Shown: piece by piece, positions 1 through 11,614 of the stretch
Position numbering within the stretch: position 1 is the stretch's first letter
How the letters are laid out: every line of letters begins with the position of its first letter
Notes under the pieces: model-generated
Told to the model about the DNA's origin: nothing
The model's database searches: none
Seen by the model: only the letters and a program-made list of their open reading frames with translations
Program-made: the position numbers and the translations under genes
Source of the DNA: Haliea sp964022665
GTDB lineage: Bacteria; Pseudomonadota; Gammaproteobacteria; Pseudomonadales; Halieaceae
DNA: 64,000 nucleotides
Direction: 5' to 3'
Assembly (NCBI GenBank): GCA_964022665.1
Contig: CAXIDF010000009.1
Coordinates: forward strand, 1 to 64,000

Positions 1-376
1 GACCGCTGTGGCCTTTGACCCAGTGCCAATGAATACGATGACGCTGGTTCTGTTCATCCAACGCCTGCCAGAGATCGACATTCTTGACCGGCTGGCGTGC
101 CGCCGTCTTCCAGTTTTTCTGCTTCCAGTTGGGAAGCCACTTGGTAATGCCGTCGCGCACATACACGGAGTCCGTGGTGAGGTTGACCTCGCAGGGTTCC
201 TTGAGCGCGCGCAGGGCCTCAATGGCGGCCTGCAGTTCCATGCGGTTATTGGTGGTTTCCGCAGCGCCGCCATACAGCTGTCGCTCACGGCCTGCAAAGC
301 GCAGCAGTGCGCCCCAACCGCCTGGCCCGGGGTTCCCGCGACAGGCGCCGTCGGTGAATATTTCGACCTGCTTCAC
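1..376 (-). CDS. rnhA: Ribonuclease HI, C-terminus outside the window
   Basis: Cytoplasmic endonuclease that cuts the RNA strand of RNA-DNA hybrids, removing primers and R-loops. The 125 visible codons carry the family core: FTDGACRGNPGPGGWG with catalytic Asp9, the Glu of NRMEL (about residue 47), TTDSVYV with Asp about 69, and the WVKGHSG turn. The fourth catalytic Asp lies beyond position 1. The start is a GTG at 374-376. It shares GTGA with the stop of the methyltransferase upstream, which indicates translational coupling. The order rnhA / methyltransferase / gloB / mltD matches E. coli, so dnaQ may lie just outside the left edge. Confidence 0.96.
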   Translation of the reverse strand, partial: MKQVEIFTDGACRGNPGPGGWGALLRFAGRERQLYGGAAETTNNRMELQAAIEALRALKEPCEVNLTTDSVYVRDGITKWLPNWKQKNWKTAARQPVKNVDLWQALDEQNQRHRIHWHWVKGHSG

Positions 377-1128
377 GCTGCGTGGTCTCCACGTGGTGCT
401 GCCGCTGGCTTGGGCACCGTCAGCCCGATCAGGCGCGGGCCCGGCCGCGAGCGACGCACCGGCAACACACGCCCGCCCACCTGCTTGACGGCGTGCACCA
501 GGTAAAGCTCGCCAAGCGGCAGGGGTATTTTCTGGCTCCACTGGTTGGCCTGCTGCGCGTAGCGGGCGATACGCCCCTTCCCTGCCACGGGTAACGGGTG
601 CAGGTAGCGCAGCGACTGGGTTTCCAGGCCCAGCAGGCGCAGCCAGTCCAGCAACCTGCGGGCGCTCACGGGCGACAGCCCCTGCCACAGGGGGTGCCCC
701 GCGAGGCCCCGCAAACGGCGCAAACCGCACCCTGTGGCCAGCGGGTTGAAACCCACCAGCAACAGCTGTCCGTGGGGCGTGAGCACGCGCTGTAACTCGC
801 GCAGCACTTCGTGCGGTCGCTGGGTGAAATCAAGGCTGTGGTGCGCAATCACGACATCGACGCTGTCGCTTTCTATAGGCAACTCGTCGTGCTGGGCAAC
901 CAGGGTAACCGCTGCCCCATGCGCTGGCGCCAGATAGGCGCGGTGCCTGATGCGGCTGTTGCCGTATAGTGGCTGATCGCGGGTGTGACCAATCTGCAGA
1001 AGATGGTAGCCAAATGCGGTTTCCAGCAGTGGCTCCAGGGCTCCCTGCACCGTTGCGTGCAGGTGCCGGGTGGTTTCCCTGGCGTACCAGGATTCCAGTT
1101 CGGCCAAAATATCGCTACACTCGCGCAT
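373..1128 (-). CDS. Class I SAM-dependent methyltransferase, YafS-like
   Basis: Putative SAM-dependent methyltransferase of unknown substrate. It has a Rossmann-type fold with the Methyltransf_11 pattern: a SAM-pocket region around YHLLQIG, an acidic segment before VDVVIAHHSLDF, and the post-motif LLLVGFNP. Its position between rnhA and gloB is that of E. coli yafS. The frame is open back to 1218, but that start would lie inside gloB. I prefer the ATG at 1126-1128, which has GGGA a few bases upstream and begins MRECSDILAELESWYARE. This leaves 80 bp for two divergent promoters. The methyltransferase call is firm; the substrate is unknown. Confidence 0.85.
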   Translation of the reverse strand: MRECSDILAELESWYARETTRHLHATVQGALEPLLETAFGYHLLQIGHTRDQPLYGNSRIRHRAYLAPAHGAAVTLVAQHDELPIESDSVDVVIAHHSLDFTQRPHEVLRELQRVLTPHGQLLLVGFNPLATGCGLRRLRGLAGHPLWQGLSPVSARRLLDWLRLLGLETQSLRYLHPLPVAGKGRIARYAQQANQWSQKIPLPLGELYLVHAVKQVGGRVLPVRRSRPGPRLIGLTVPKPAAAPRGDHAA

Positions 1129-1208
1129 CAGTTCCCGTGGCCGTTTACCGGCACTCGCTTGAATCAGCGGCCATGTTAATGCATTTGAAGGGGTTTTGAA
1201 CGTCATCC

Positions 1209-1976
1209 ATGCTGGCAATTGAACCGATACCGGCCTTCAACGACAACTATATCTGGCTGCTTCAACGCGGCGAGCAGTGTGCCGTGGTCGACCCGGGCGA
1301 TGCGGCCCCCGTGCTGAGTCTGCTGCGCGAGCGCAATTTGCAGCTGACCACAATCCTCATCACGCACCACCATTTCGATCACGTGGGGGGGCTGCCGGAG
1401 CTCATTGCACATGCGCAGCCCGTTGTGTACGGCCCCGACAACCCTGCAATTACCGGCATTACGCACGTGGTTGGTGAGGGCGATTCCATTTCCGTGTTTG
1501 GCCGGGATTTCACAGTATTTGCCGTGCCCGGTCACACCCTTGATCACATCGCGTTCTTCAGCCCTGGCGAAAAGCCCCTCCTGTTTTGTGGTGATACGCT
1601 TTTCGCCGGCGGCTGCGGTCGCATGTTTGAAGGCACCGCACCCGTGATGCACGACTCCCTGTCGGCGCTGGCGGCTTTGCCAGCCGAGACCCGGGTGTAT
1701 TGCGCACATGAATATACCCAGGCCAACCTGCGGTTCGCGCAGGCGGCCGAGCCGGATAACAGCGCACTGGCGGAACGGGTAAAGGCCGTTGCCCGGCTAC
1801 GCGCACAGGATGAGCCCAGCGTACCCTCATCCATCGCTGTCGAACGGGCCACCAACCCCTTCCTGCGCTGCGCTGAACCGGCGTTGATTGCCTCCCTGCA
1901 ACGCGAGGGAAAATGGCAGGGTGATGCGCCCGCATCCGTCTTCGCTGCGCTCCGATCGTGGAAAGACTCGTTTTGA
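1209..1976 (+). CDS. gloB: Hydroxyacylglutathione hydrolase (glyoxalase II)
   Basis: Second enzyme of the glyoxalase route. It hydrolyses S-D-lactoylglutathione to D-lactate and glutathione, completing methylglyoxal detoxification in the cytoplasm. The 255-residue protein is of normal family length. It has the metallo-beta-lactamase dinuclear metal motif THHHFDH (residues 52-58), then PGHTLDHIAF and GDTLFAGGCGR, and a C-terminal HxxA-type glutathione-binding region. An AAGGGG tract precedes the ATG. Its end overlaps the start of mltD, so the two are probably co-transcribed. Confidence 0.97.
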   Translation: MLAIEPIPAFNDNYIWLLQRGEQCAVVDPGDAAPVLSLLRERNLQLTTILITHHHFDHVGGLPELIAHAQPVVYGPDNPAITGITHVVGEGDSISVFGRDFTVFAVPGHTLDHIAFFSPGEKPLLFCGDTLFAGGCGRMFEGTAPVMHDSLSALAALPAETRVYCAHEYTQANLRFAQAAEPDNSALAERVKAVARLRAQDEPSVPSSIAVERATNPFLRCAEPALIASLQREGKWQGDAPASVFAALRSWKDSF

Positions 1977-3343
1977 TAAATCCATTAATAATCAATAACT
2001 TAAAAATTATAGCTATAGTAATTTCTGCACTTTTTGCACTGGCAGGCTGCCAGACCCTGCCGCCCGGGGAGAGCGCCGATGCAGCGCGCTCTGCCGCCAA
2101 CGCCACCACGCAGGCGGGCCCCGCCCGGCGCAGCGTGGAAAATCGGCCCATTCGGCTACCCCACAGCAACCCTGACGACTTGTGGGGCCGGCTGCAGCAC
2201 GGCATGCAGTGGCAAGTACCCGAGAACGCCCAGGTGGCGGACGCACGCAACTACTACCTGCGTCAGAAATCCGGACTGCAGCGGGTACTTGCGGAACGCG
2301 GTGAGCTCTACCTGCACTTCATTGTCGAAGAGGTCGAGCGTCGTGACCTTCCACTCGAGTTGGCCCTGCTACCCCTGGTCGAAAGCCAGCTGGATCCTTT
2401 CGCCGTGTCATCCCAGCAGGCCGTTGGCCTCTGGCAGATCATACCCAGCACCGGAAAAACCCTGGGCGTCACCAGCGACTGGTGGTATGACGGCCGCCGG
2501 GACCTGCGGGATTCCACCCGAGCTGCGCTGGACTACCTGGAGTATCTGTATGCCACCCTGGATGGCGACTGGCTTAACGCGCTCGCTGCCTACAACGGCG
2601 GCATCGGCCGGGTCAGCCGGGCGGTGGCGAGCAATGCCGCTCGCGGCCGGCCAACCGACTTCTGGTCCCTGCCCCTGCCGCGGCAAACTCGCAACTATAT
2701 ACCGCGCCTGCTGGCCCTGAGCAGCCTCATCGCCGAGCCCGAGCGCTGGGCCGTCAACCTGCCACCGCTGCAGAATCAGCCCGCATTTGTCGCCGTACCG
2801 ACGGGTGGGCAGCTGGAGCTCGGTCGCGCAGCACAGTTGGCGGGTGTTCCGAAGGCCCGGCTGCAGGCGCTCAATCCCGGCCACCTGCGCTGGGCAACAG
2901 CACCTCATGCCGGCGACTTGCTTGTGCCGCCAGACCGTGCCACGGCATTTCAGCAGCAACTGGCACAGCTGTCTGCCGAGCAGCGCGTGCAGTGGGATCA
3001 TTACCGGGTGCGACGGGGTGACACCCTGAGCCGCATCGCCCGGCTGTTCTCCACCCGTGTAGACCTGTTGCGCGCCGCCAATAATCTGCACAGCAATTTT
3101 ATCCGGGAAGGCGCCACACTGGTGATTCCCCGGGGTGACGATAGCGCCCAGAGCATTGCCAGCCGCAGCGGGACGAAAATTCCCGAGGCGAGGGACTACA
3201 AAGTGCGCCCCGGCGACTCGTTGTACCGGATTGCCGGACGCTTCAAGGTGCGAGTGGAGGACATTGTTGCCTGGAATGCCCTGAATGCCCGCGCCCCCAT
3301 TTTTCCCGGGCAACAGCTGACACTCTATGTCGGAGACGGTTGA
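1958..3343 (+). CDS. mltD: Membrane-bound lytic murein transglycosylase D with two LysM domains
   Basis: Outer-membrane lipoprotein that cleaves peptidoglycan glycan strands to 1,6-anhydromuramic ends. The N-terminus is a lipoprotein signal with lipobox ALAGC (Cys31). An SLT domain follows with the catalytic Glu in LLPLVESQLDP and the downstream GLWQIIPSTG and AAYNGG motifs. Two C-terminal LysM repeats begin at YRVRRGDTLSRIA and YKVRPGDSLYRIA. The apparent start is GTG at 1958, inside the end of gloB; a TTG at 1973 is an alternative. The first 25 codons are strikingly AT-rich compared with the rest. The 3' end overlaps the next gene by 17 bp. Confidence 0.95.
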   Translation: MERLVLINPLIINNLKIIAIVISALFALAGCQTLPPGESADAARSAANATTQAGPARRSVENRPIRLPHSNPDDLWGRLQHGMQWQVPENAQVADARNYYLRQKSGLQRVLAERGELYLHFIVEEVERRDLPLELALLPLVESQLDPFAVSSQQAVGLWQIIPSTGKTLGVTSDWWYDGRRDLRDSTRAALDYLEYLYATLDGDWLNALAAYNGGIGRVSRAVASNAARGRPTDFWSLPLPRQTRNYIPRLLALSSLIAEPERWAVNLPPLQNQPAFVAVPTGGQLELGRAAQLAGVPKARLQALNPGHLRWATAPHAGDLLVPPDRATAFQQQLAQLSAEQRVQWDHYRVRRGDTLSRIARLFSTRVDLLRAANNLHSNFIREGATLVIPRGDDSAQSIASRSGTKIPEARDYKVRPGDSLYRIAGRFKVRVEDIVAWNALNARAPIFPGQQLTLYVGDG

Positions 3344-4493
3344 TTCCCCGACAGCGGGTGCACCTCAGCTCTGTCAAACGCCGCTGGGCGACTTCCCACT
3401 ACAACGCTACCCGGCCCGGCGCAAAGAGTTACTGCAAGCCTGGTGTGGCGCAGACCTGTTGTTGCTCGGGGCCGTGGCGCAGATGCTGCCTCGCCCCACG
3501 TCAGCGCTGGTTGTGAATGATGAACACGGGGCGCTCTGCACCGCACTCTCGGCCAGTGGCATCGCCACTACGCTGTGGACCGATTCCGCGCTGGCCGCCC
3601 ACGCCGCAGCGGTGAATACCGCGAACAATAATGCGCCAGCGGTTGATGTGGCCTGGAGCACCGAGCGCCCGCCCGCCGCACCCGACATCGTGCTGCTGCG
3701 CGTGCCCAAGCAAAAAGCCCTACTGCGCCAACAACTGGCAACACTCGCCGGCCTGTTACCCGCCGGGGCCGTGGTGCTGGTCGCCGCCATGGACAAACAC
3801 ACACCCAAGGGCCTGAACGAAGAGCTGCAGCACTGGATTGGTTCCCCGCACCGGGAACACGGCCAGCACAAGGCGCATCTGTGGCGCGCACAGCGCGCAG
3901 CGGAGCCAGTGAGCGCAGCGCCCGAACCCGGCAACGACTACGCCAGTGAGGCGCTCGGCATACCACTGTACGCCCTGCCAAACGTGTTCAGCCGCGAGGG
4001 CGTGGATATCGGCACCCGGTTTCTGCTCGACCAATTAGCCGCGTTGCGGCCCGTGTCGTGCGCGGTAGACCTGGCTTGCGGCAACGGTGTCATCGGCCTG
4101 GCCGCACTGCAGGCCAGACTCGCCGCAACCGTGTGGTTTTGCGATGAGTCGGCGCAGGCCATTGCTTCGGCGCGCGTCAACGCCGGGCGCCTGCTGCCAT
4201 CGACGGCAGACCAACAGACACGCTTCTTGCACGGTGATGGCCTGCTGGGCTGGACGGCACAAGCGCCCGAGCTGGTGTTGTGCAATCCCCCGTTTCACGC
4301 ACAGCACACCGTGGATGATTTTGTCGGGCGTCGCCTGATTCTGCAGGCGGCTCAGGTGCTGGCGCCGGCTGGCGCACTGTGCCTGGTGGCCAACCGCCAC
4401 CTCGACTACCGCAGCGCCCTGCAAACGGGCTTCAGGCAATGGCGGATTCTGGCCGAGAACCGCAAGTTTCGCGTCTATCTCGCCGAGCGCTAA
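3327..4493 (+). CDS. rlmG: rRNA guanine-N2 methyltransferase, RlmG type (RsmC/RlmG family)
   Basis: Predicted to methylate a guanine N2 in ribosomal RNA; RlmG targets 23S G1835. It has the duplicated architecture of the family, a degenerate N-terminal half and a catalytic C-terminal half. The C-terminal half carries LPNVFSREGVDIGTRF, DLACGNGVIGL (SAM motif I), the catalytic NPPFH and ANRHLDY. From memory, NPPFHxQH and ANRHLDY are closer to RlmG than to RsmC, the alternative assignment. At 388 residues it is close to RlmG length. It overlaps mltD by 17 bp, suggesting co-transcription. Confidence 0.78.
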   Translation: MSETVDSPTAGAPQLCQTPLGDFPLQRYPARRKELLQAWCGADLLLLGAVAQMLPRPTSALVVNDEHGALCTALSASGIATTLWTDSALAAHAAAVNTANNNAPAVDVAWSTERPPAAPDIVLLRVPKQKALLRQQLATLAGLLPAGAVVLVAAMDKHTPKGLNEELQHWIGSPHREHGQHKAHLWRAQRAAEPVSAAPEPGNDYASEALGIPLYALPNVFSREGVDIGTRFLLDQLAALRPVSCAVDLACGNGVIGLAALQARLAATVWFCDESAQAIASARVNAGRLLPSTADQQTRFLHGDGLLGWTAQAPELVLCNPPFHAQHTVDDFVGRRLILQAAQVLAPAGALCLVANRHLDYRSALQTGFRQWRILAENRKFRVYLAER

Positions 4494-4571
4494 GCCGGGT
4501 ATGACTTGTTGGACAATCGCAGGCTTGTTCCGCGGCCAGGCCGGACCGCGCTGCTGCAGGACGGGGCATCT

Positions 4572-4580
4572 TGCTAGAGT
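4572..4580 (+). promoter_or_regulatory. Candidate extended -10 promoter for the LLM oxidoreductase
   Basis: TGCTAGAGT is an extended -10 element (TGn plus a TATAAT-like hexamer) about 40 bp before the GTG start. There is no convincing -35, as expected for this promoter type. The 124 bp between the two genes holds nothing else I recognise. Confidence 0.4.
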
Positions 4581-4617
4581 GACGGCAATTCAACAATAAA
4601 ACTGACGGAGTTTCGCT

Positions 4618-5487
4618 GTGAAGTTTGTCCTCTCCACATCGTTCAGCACGGTTTCACACCTCACAGACATCGCACCGGTCGCCGATGAATACGGCTGGGA
4701 GGCGATGTCCTTCTCCGACCACGTGGTGCACCCGGAGAATATCAGCCAGCCCTACCCTTACACCGAGGACGGCAGCCGGCGTTGGGGCGCATTCACCGAT
4801 TGGCCCGACCCCTGGGTGGTCATTGGTGGGCTGGCAACCATCACCAAGCGCCTGCGCTTTACCACCAATATCTTCGTGCTGCCCATGCGCAACCCCTTCC
4901 TGGTGGCCAAGGCCATCAGCACCGCGGCGATCATGTCCAACAACCGGGTTACGCCGGCGTTCGGCGTGGGCTGGTCTGCGGATGAATTCGCCCTGATGCA
5001 GCAGGACTTCAAAACGCGCGGCAAGCGCACCGACGAGATGCTGGAGATCATGCGACTGCTCTGGACGGGCGACATGGTGGAGTACCACGGGCAATACTAC
5101 GACTTCGACCGGCTGGAAATGAACCCTGCGCCCAGCGCCCGCATTCCGTTCTGGATTGGTGGCATTTCCGACCCGGCCATGCGGCGCGCGGCACGCCTTG
5201 CAGACGGCTGGGTCACCGACCTGCAGCCGTCGAGCGAGATCATTGAGAGCATAGAGCGCATACGCCAGTGGCGCCGGGAATTCGGTCGGGACAGCGAGCC
5301 CTTTGAAGTTATGGCCACACCCAACGACGCCTGGGATGCCGACGGCTACCGCCGCCTCGAGGACGCGGGAGTCACCCATATCCTCACGATGCCCTGGATG
5401 TTCTATCACGGCGAAACAGACGACGTAGCGCTGAAGATCGACGGCGTAAAGCGCTACGCTGACGAGGTTATTGCGCCGCTATCCTGA
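4618..5487 (+). CDS. LLM-class flavin/F420-dependent oxidoreductase (TIGR03619-like)
   Basis: Member of the luciferase-like monooxygenase superfamily, a TIM barrel using reduced FMN or F420. Family features are FSDHVVHP near residue 34, LRFTTNIFVLPMRNP, FGVGWSADEF and PFWIGGISDPAMRRAARLADGW. At 289 residues it fits single-domain members. The start is a GTG with ACGGAG upstream. The substrate cannot be read from sequence. Many proteobacterial members are labelled F420-dependent by homology to mycobacterial proteins, yet no F420 biosynthesis gene is in this window. It appears monocistronic, between rlmG and aroG. Confidence 0.85.
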   Translation: MKFVLSTSFSTVSHLTDIAPVADEYGWEAMSFSDHVVHPENISQPYPYTEDGSRRWGAFTDWPDPWVVIGGLATITKRLRFTTNIFVLPMRNPFLVAKAISTAAIMSNNRVTPAFGVGWSADEFALMQQDFKTRGKRTDEMLEIMRLLWTGDMVEYHGQYYDFDRLEMNPAPSARIPFWIGGISDPAMRRAARLADGWVTDLQPSSEIIESIERIRQWRREFGRDSEPFEVMATPNDAWDADGYRRLEDAGVTHILTMPWMFYHGETDDVALKIDGVKRYADEVIAPLS

Positions 5488-5522
5488 GCGCAACGGTCAC
5501 TTTCTGTTCAAAAGCCTGACGC

Positions 5523-5531
5523 TGCTATAGA
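5523..5531 (+). promoter_or_regulatory. Candidate extended -10 promoter of aroG
   Basis: TGCTATAGA sits about 60 bp before the aroG ATG and fits an extended -10. The upstream -35 match is poor. I found no leader peptide or attenuator in the 104 bp gap. Confidence 0.45.
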
Positions 5532-5591
5532 ATGCTCCGCCGCAGCGGGCCCCCAAGCGCCCGCCAGAAGCCCGCAATCAGGTAATGCGCA

Positions 5592-6671
5592 ATGAGTCAT
5601 ACCGAAGTCTACAACGTCAACGTCGCCTCACAGGACGTCTTGATCACCCCGGCAAAGCTGAAGCAGGCCCTGCCCATGAGCGCCGCGGCTCACGCCCAGC
5701 TCTCAAGTAGCCGCGAAGTCATTGAGAACATCCTCGACCGCAAGGATCACCGCCTGTTCGTGGTCGTCGGCCCCTGCTCGATACACGATGTGGATGCCGC
5801 ACTGGAGTACGCCGGGCGCCTCAAGGCGCTGGCGGAAGAACTGCAGGACAGCCTGTACATCGTCATGCGTGTGTACTTCGAGAAGCCTCGCACCACCGTG
5901 GGCTGGAAAGGCCTGGTCAACGATCCCTATCTGGATGATTCGTTCAAGATTGAAGAGGGCCTGCACATCGGTCGCAAGCTCCTGCTGGATATTCTGGAGC
6001 TCGGCCTGCCTACCGCCACCGAGGCGCTGGACCCGATTTCGCCCCAGTACCTGCAGGACCTGATCAGCTGGTCGGCGATTGGCGCGCGCACTACCGAATC
6101 GCAAACCCACCGCGAAATGGCCAGTGGCCTATCCTCCGCAGTCGGCTTCAAGAACGGCACCGATGGCGGACTCACCGTAGCCAGCAATGCGCTGAACTCC
6201 GTGGCCAAGCCCCACCGCTTTCTCGGTATCAACGGCGACGGTGAGGTCGCGGTCATTACCACGCGCGGTAACCGCTATGGCCATATTGTGCTGCGCGGTG
6301 GCAGCAATGGCCCCAACTACGACTCGGTGCACATCAAACTGTGTGAAGAGGCGCTGGTGAAAGCCGGGGTGCCGCTGAACATCATGGTTGACTGCAGCCA
6401 CGCGAACTCCAACAAGCAGCCCGAGCTGCAGCCCCTGGTGGTGGAAAACGTGGGCAATCAGATTCTGGAAGGCAACCGTTCAATTGTCGGCCTGATGATA
6501 GAGAGCCACCTGCACGCGGGCAGCCAGTCCATCCCCGAGCGCCTGGAAGATCTGCAATACGGTGTATCGATTACCGATGGTTGTATTGGCTGGGAAGAAA
6601 CCGAAAACTGCCTGCGCAAGCTGCATGCGTCCGTGCAAACGGCCCTGCCCCGGCGTCTCGAAGACGCCTGA
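5592..6671 (+). CDS. aroG: 3-deoxy-7-phosphoheptulonate synthase, class I
   Basis: Condenses phosphoenolpyruvate and erythrose 4-phosphate into DAHP, the entry step of the shikimate pathway to chorismate and the aromatic amino acids. The 359 residues match AroG/AroF/AroH length. Motifs include VVGPCSIHD, MRVYFEKPRTTVGWKGL, IGARTTESQTHRE, FKNGTDG and MVDCSHANS with the metal-binding His. Which aromatic amino acid inhibits it cannot be decided from sequence alone, so the symbol denotes the family. It converges on nfuA with a 45 bp gap and no clear terminator. Confidence 0.95.
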   Translation: MSHTEVYNVNVASQDVLITPAKLKQALPMSAAAHAQLSSSREVIENILDRKDHRLFVVVGPCSIHDVDAALEYAGRLKALAEELQDSLYIVMRVYFEKPRTTVGWKGLVNDPYLDDSFKIEEGLHIGRKLLLDILELGLPTATEALDPISPQYLQDLISWSAIGARTTESQTHREMASGLSSAVGFKNGTDGGLTVASNALNSVAKPHRFLGINGDGEVAVITTRGNRYGHIVLRGGSNGPNYDSVHIKLCEEALVKAGVPLNIMVDCSHANSNKQPELQPLVVENVGNQILEGNRSIVGLMIESHLHAGSQSIPERLEDLQYGVSITDGCIGWEETENCLRKLHASVQTALPRRLEDA

Positions 6672-6716
6672 GGGCACTGCGCAAGCCTCAGGCAGCGCTC
6701 GCCCCGCGGACCAGGC

Positions 6717-7292
6717 TCAATAGTAGGCGTTGCTGCGATCCGAGTGGTCAGTGGTGTCGCGCACACCGCGCAACTCAGGCAACTGCTCGAGCAGGGTTTT
6801 CTCCACCCCGCCCTTCAGGGTCTGGTCCACCATACCGCAGCCCTGACAACCACCGCCGAACTTGAGAATGGCATAGGGATCAGGCGTCAACTCGACGAGG
6901 CTGACCTCCCCGCCATGCGCCGCCAGCGCCGGGTTCACTTCATTGTAGAGAATGTAATTGATCCGGTCTTCCAGCGGGCTGTTCTCATCCACGCGCGGCA
7001 ACTTCGCGTTAGGCGCCTTGATGGTCAGTTGTCCGCCCATGCGGTCCTTGGCGTAGTCGACCAGGGCGTCTTCCAGAAACGGCAGGCTGCGGGCATCGAA
7101 CCAGGCAGTGAGGGCCCCGAAGTCGCGCTTTTCATCGCCCTCAAGGATGTCACTGTCACGGCAGTAGGCGATGCAGGTCTCTGCCTTCGGGGTGCCAGGC
7201 TGATTGATGAATACGCGCACACCCAGGGCATCTTCCTGCTTAGACAGCAGTTCCGCCAGATATCCCTGTGCTGACTCCGTGATGGTAACCAT
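6717..7292 (-). CDS. nfuA: Fe-S biogenesis protein NfuA
   Basis: Carrier that accepts [4Fe-4S] clusters and passes them to target enzymes, mainly under oxidative or iron stress. Residues 1-95 form a degenerate A-type (HesB/IscA-like) domain and the C-terminal half is the Nfu domain. Cys149 and Cys152 in GGGCQGCGM are the cluster ligands, at the same positions as in E. coli NfuA. The 191-residue length is also typical. It is divergent from metH, with a candidate IscR operator over its own promoter. Confidence 0.96.
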   Translation of the reverse strand: MVTITESAQGYLAELLSKQEDALGVRVFINQPGTPKAETCIAYCRDSDILEGDEKRDFGALTAWFDARSLPFLEDALVDYAKDRMGGQLTIKAPNAKLPRVDENSPLEDRINYILYNEVNPALAAHGGEVSLVELTPDPYAILKFGGGCQGCGMVDQTLKGGVEKTLLEQLPELRGVRDTTDHSDRSNAYY

Positions 7293-7303
7293 GGCCCTCT
7301 TCC

Positions 7304-7327
7304 ATTCCGAGTAAATTGGTCAAGTAT
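7304..7327 (-). promoter_or_regulatory. Candidate IscR (type 1) operator upstream of nfuA
   Basis: Read on the minus strand, the 24 bp run from ATACTTGAC through an A/T-rich centre to TTTACTCGGAAT. From memory this agrees with the type 1 IscR consensus at about 19 of 25 positions, including the TTGAC half. It overlaps and follows the nfuA -10, as expected for a repressor. The match was made by eye. Confidence 0.5.
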
Positions 7328-7334
7328 TCTAGCA
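7326..7334 (-). promoter_or_regulatory. Candidate extended -10 promoter of nfuA
   Basis: On the minus strand TGCTAGAAT is an extended -10, 34 bp upstream of the nfuA ATG and partly inside the IscR-like site. No strong -35 is visible. Confidence 0.5.
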
Positions 7335-7390
7335 AACATCCCGGTGCCAGTGCGAGAGCAAATGCTGCGACCCAACAGCGTGCCATTATC

Positions 7391-7399
7391 TGTTAATAT
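7391..7399 (+). promoter_or_regulatory. Candidate extended -10 promoter of metH
   Basis: TGTTAATAT fits an extended -10 about 57 bp before the chosen metH ATG. I see neither a cobalamin riboswitch nor a SAM riboswitch in the 163 bp gap. Confidence 0.4.
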
Positions 7400-7455
7400 T
7401 GCGGGCTTTTTTACCGGCGGCGGCTGACACGCCCCTCTTCAACACAGGTACCAAC

Positions 7456-11145
<3,690 letters not shown>

Positions 11146-11187
11146 TGATGTGCGCGAGCACGCTGGGCAAAATCGAGGAGTGTACCA

Positions 11188-11448
11188 ATGTCCAAACCCG
11201 CTGAAACGCAGCAGGCACAGAACGCAAAGGCTGAGGGCGATGTCGAACAGAAAGCGCCGCTGCGCCCCTGGCAGGTCATCAGCAGTGTGTTTGCGGCTGG
11301 CCTGGGCGTCCAGAGCAGCCGCAACCGTGAGCGGGATTTCAAGCAGGGTCGATTCGGGGTGTTCATCGCCGCAGGTCTGATATTCACCCTGCTGTTTATC
11401 GTGGCAGTGGTCGCTATCGTGAAGATAGTGATCAGCAGTGCTGCCTAG
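11188..11448 (+). CDS. DUF2970 small membrane protein
   Basis: An 86-residue protein with the DUF2970 pattern. A charged, Gln/Ala-rich N-terminus is followed by PWQVISSVFAAGLGVQSSRNRERDF and then one transmembrane helix at about residues 57-82. Its function is unknown. It follows metH by 42 bp and may share its transcript. Its stop codon overlaps by 3 bp the stop codon of a small gene on the other strand. Confidence 0.85.
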   Translation: MSKPAETQQAQNAKAEGDVEQKAPLRPWQVISSVFAAGLGVQSSRNRERDFKQGRFGVFIAAGLIFTLLFIVAVVAIVKIVISSAA

Positions 11449-11558
11449 CCGGGCATGGCTCCCAGCCACAGGTACAGCCCAAACACCACGATGGTGATGA
11501 TGGCGGTGGCGGCGATCGCATCGGCTGCCCCATCGCTCTGCTTGGTGGATCCTGACAT
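11445..11558 (-). CDS. 37-residue putative single-pass membrane protein
   Basis: I do not recognise this protein. A short polar N-terminus (MSGSTKQSDGAADA) is followed by a strongly hydrophobic helix at about residues 15-33 containing TAIITIVVFGLYLW, then a 4-residue tail. Support for expression is good. AGGAG lies 8 nt before the ATG, and a near-consensus sigma70 promoter (11615-11642) with an extended -10 points at it. It converges on the DUF2970 gene, and the stop codons overlap. It may act as a small membrane regulator or subunit, but nothing in the sequence names a partner. Another reading is that the transcript matters more than the peptide. Confidence 0.65.
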   Translation of the reverse strand: MSGSTKQSDGAADAIAATAIITIVVFGLYLWLGAMPG

Positions 11559-11581
11559 AGGTTGTGCTCCTGCTGGTTCGT

Positions 11582-11595
11582 GGTTACCGGTAACC
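11582..11595. promoter_or_regulatory. Perfect 14-bp palindrome in the leader of the small membrane gene
   Basis: GGTTACCGGTAACC reads identically on both strands and lies roughly 13-26 nt after the predicted transcription start of the 37-codon gene. It could be an operator for a dimeric repressor. No known regulator is assigned. Confidence 0.4.
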
Positions 11596-11614
11596 CCGGC
11601 TCTCAAGGTCCGCG

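Noticed and set aside
3327..4493. RsmC (16S G1207) identity
   Set aside because: NPPFHAQH and ANRHLDY resemble RlmG more closely. A phylogeny of both families would settle it, with clustering among RsmC proteins refuting my call.
7293..7455. Cobalamin or SAM riboswitch before metH
   Set aside because: The gap is too short to hold both promoters plus a cobalamin aptamer, and no B12-box was seen.
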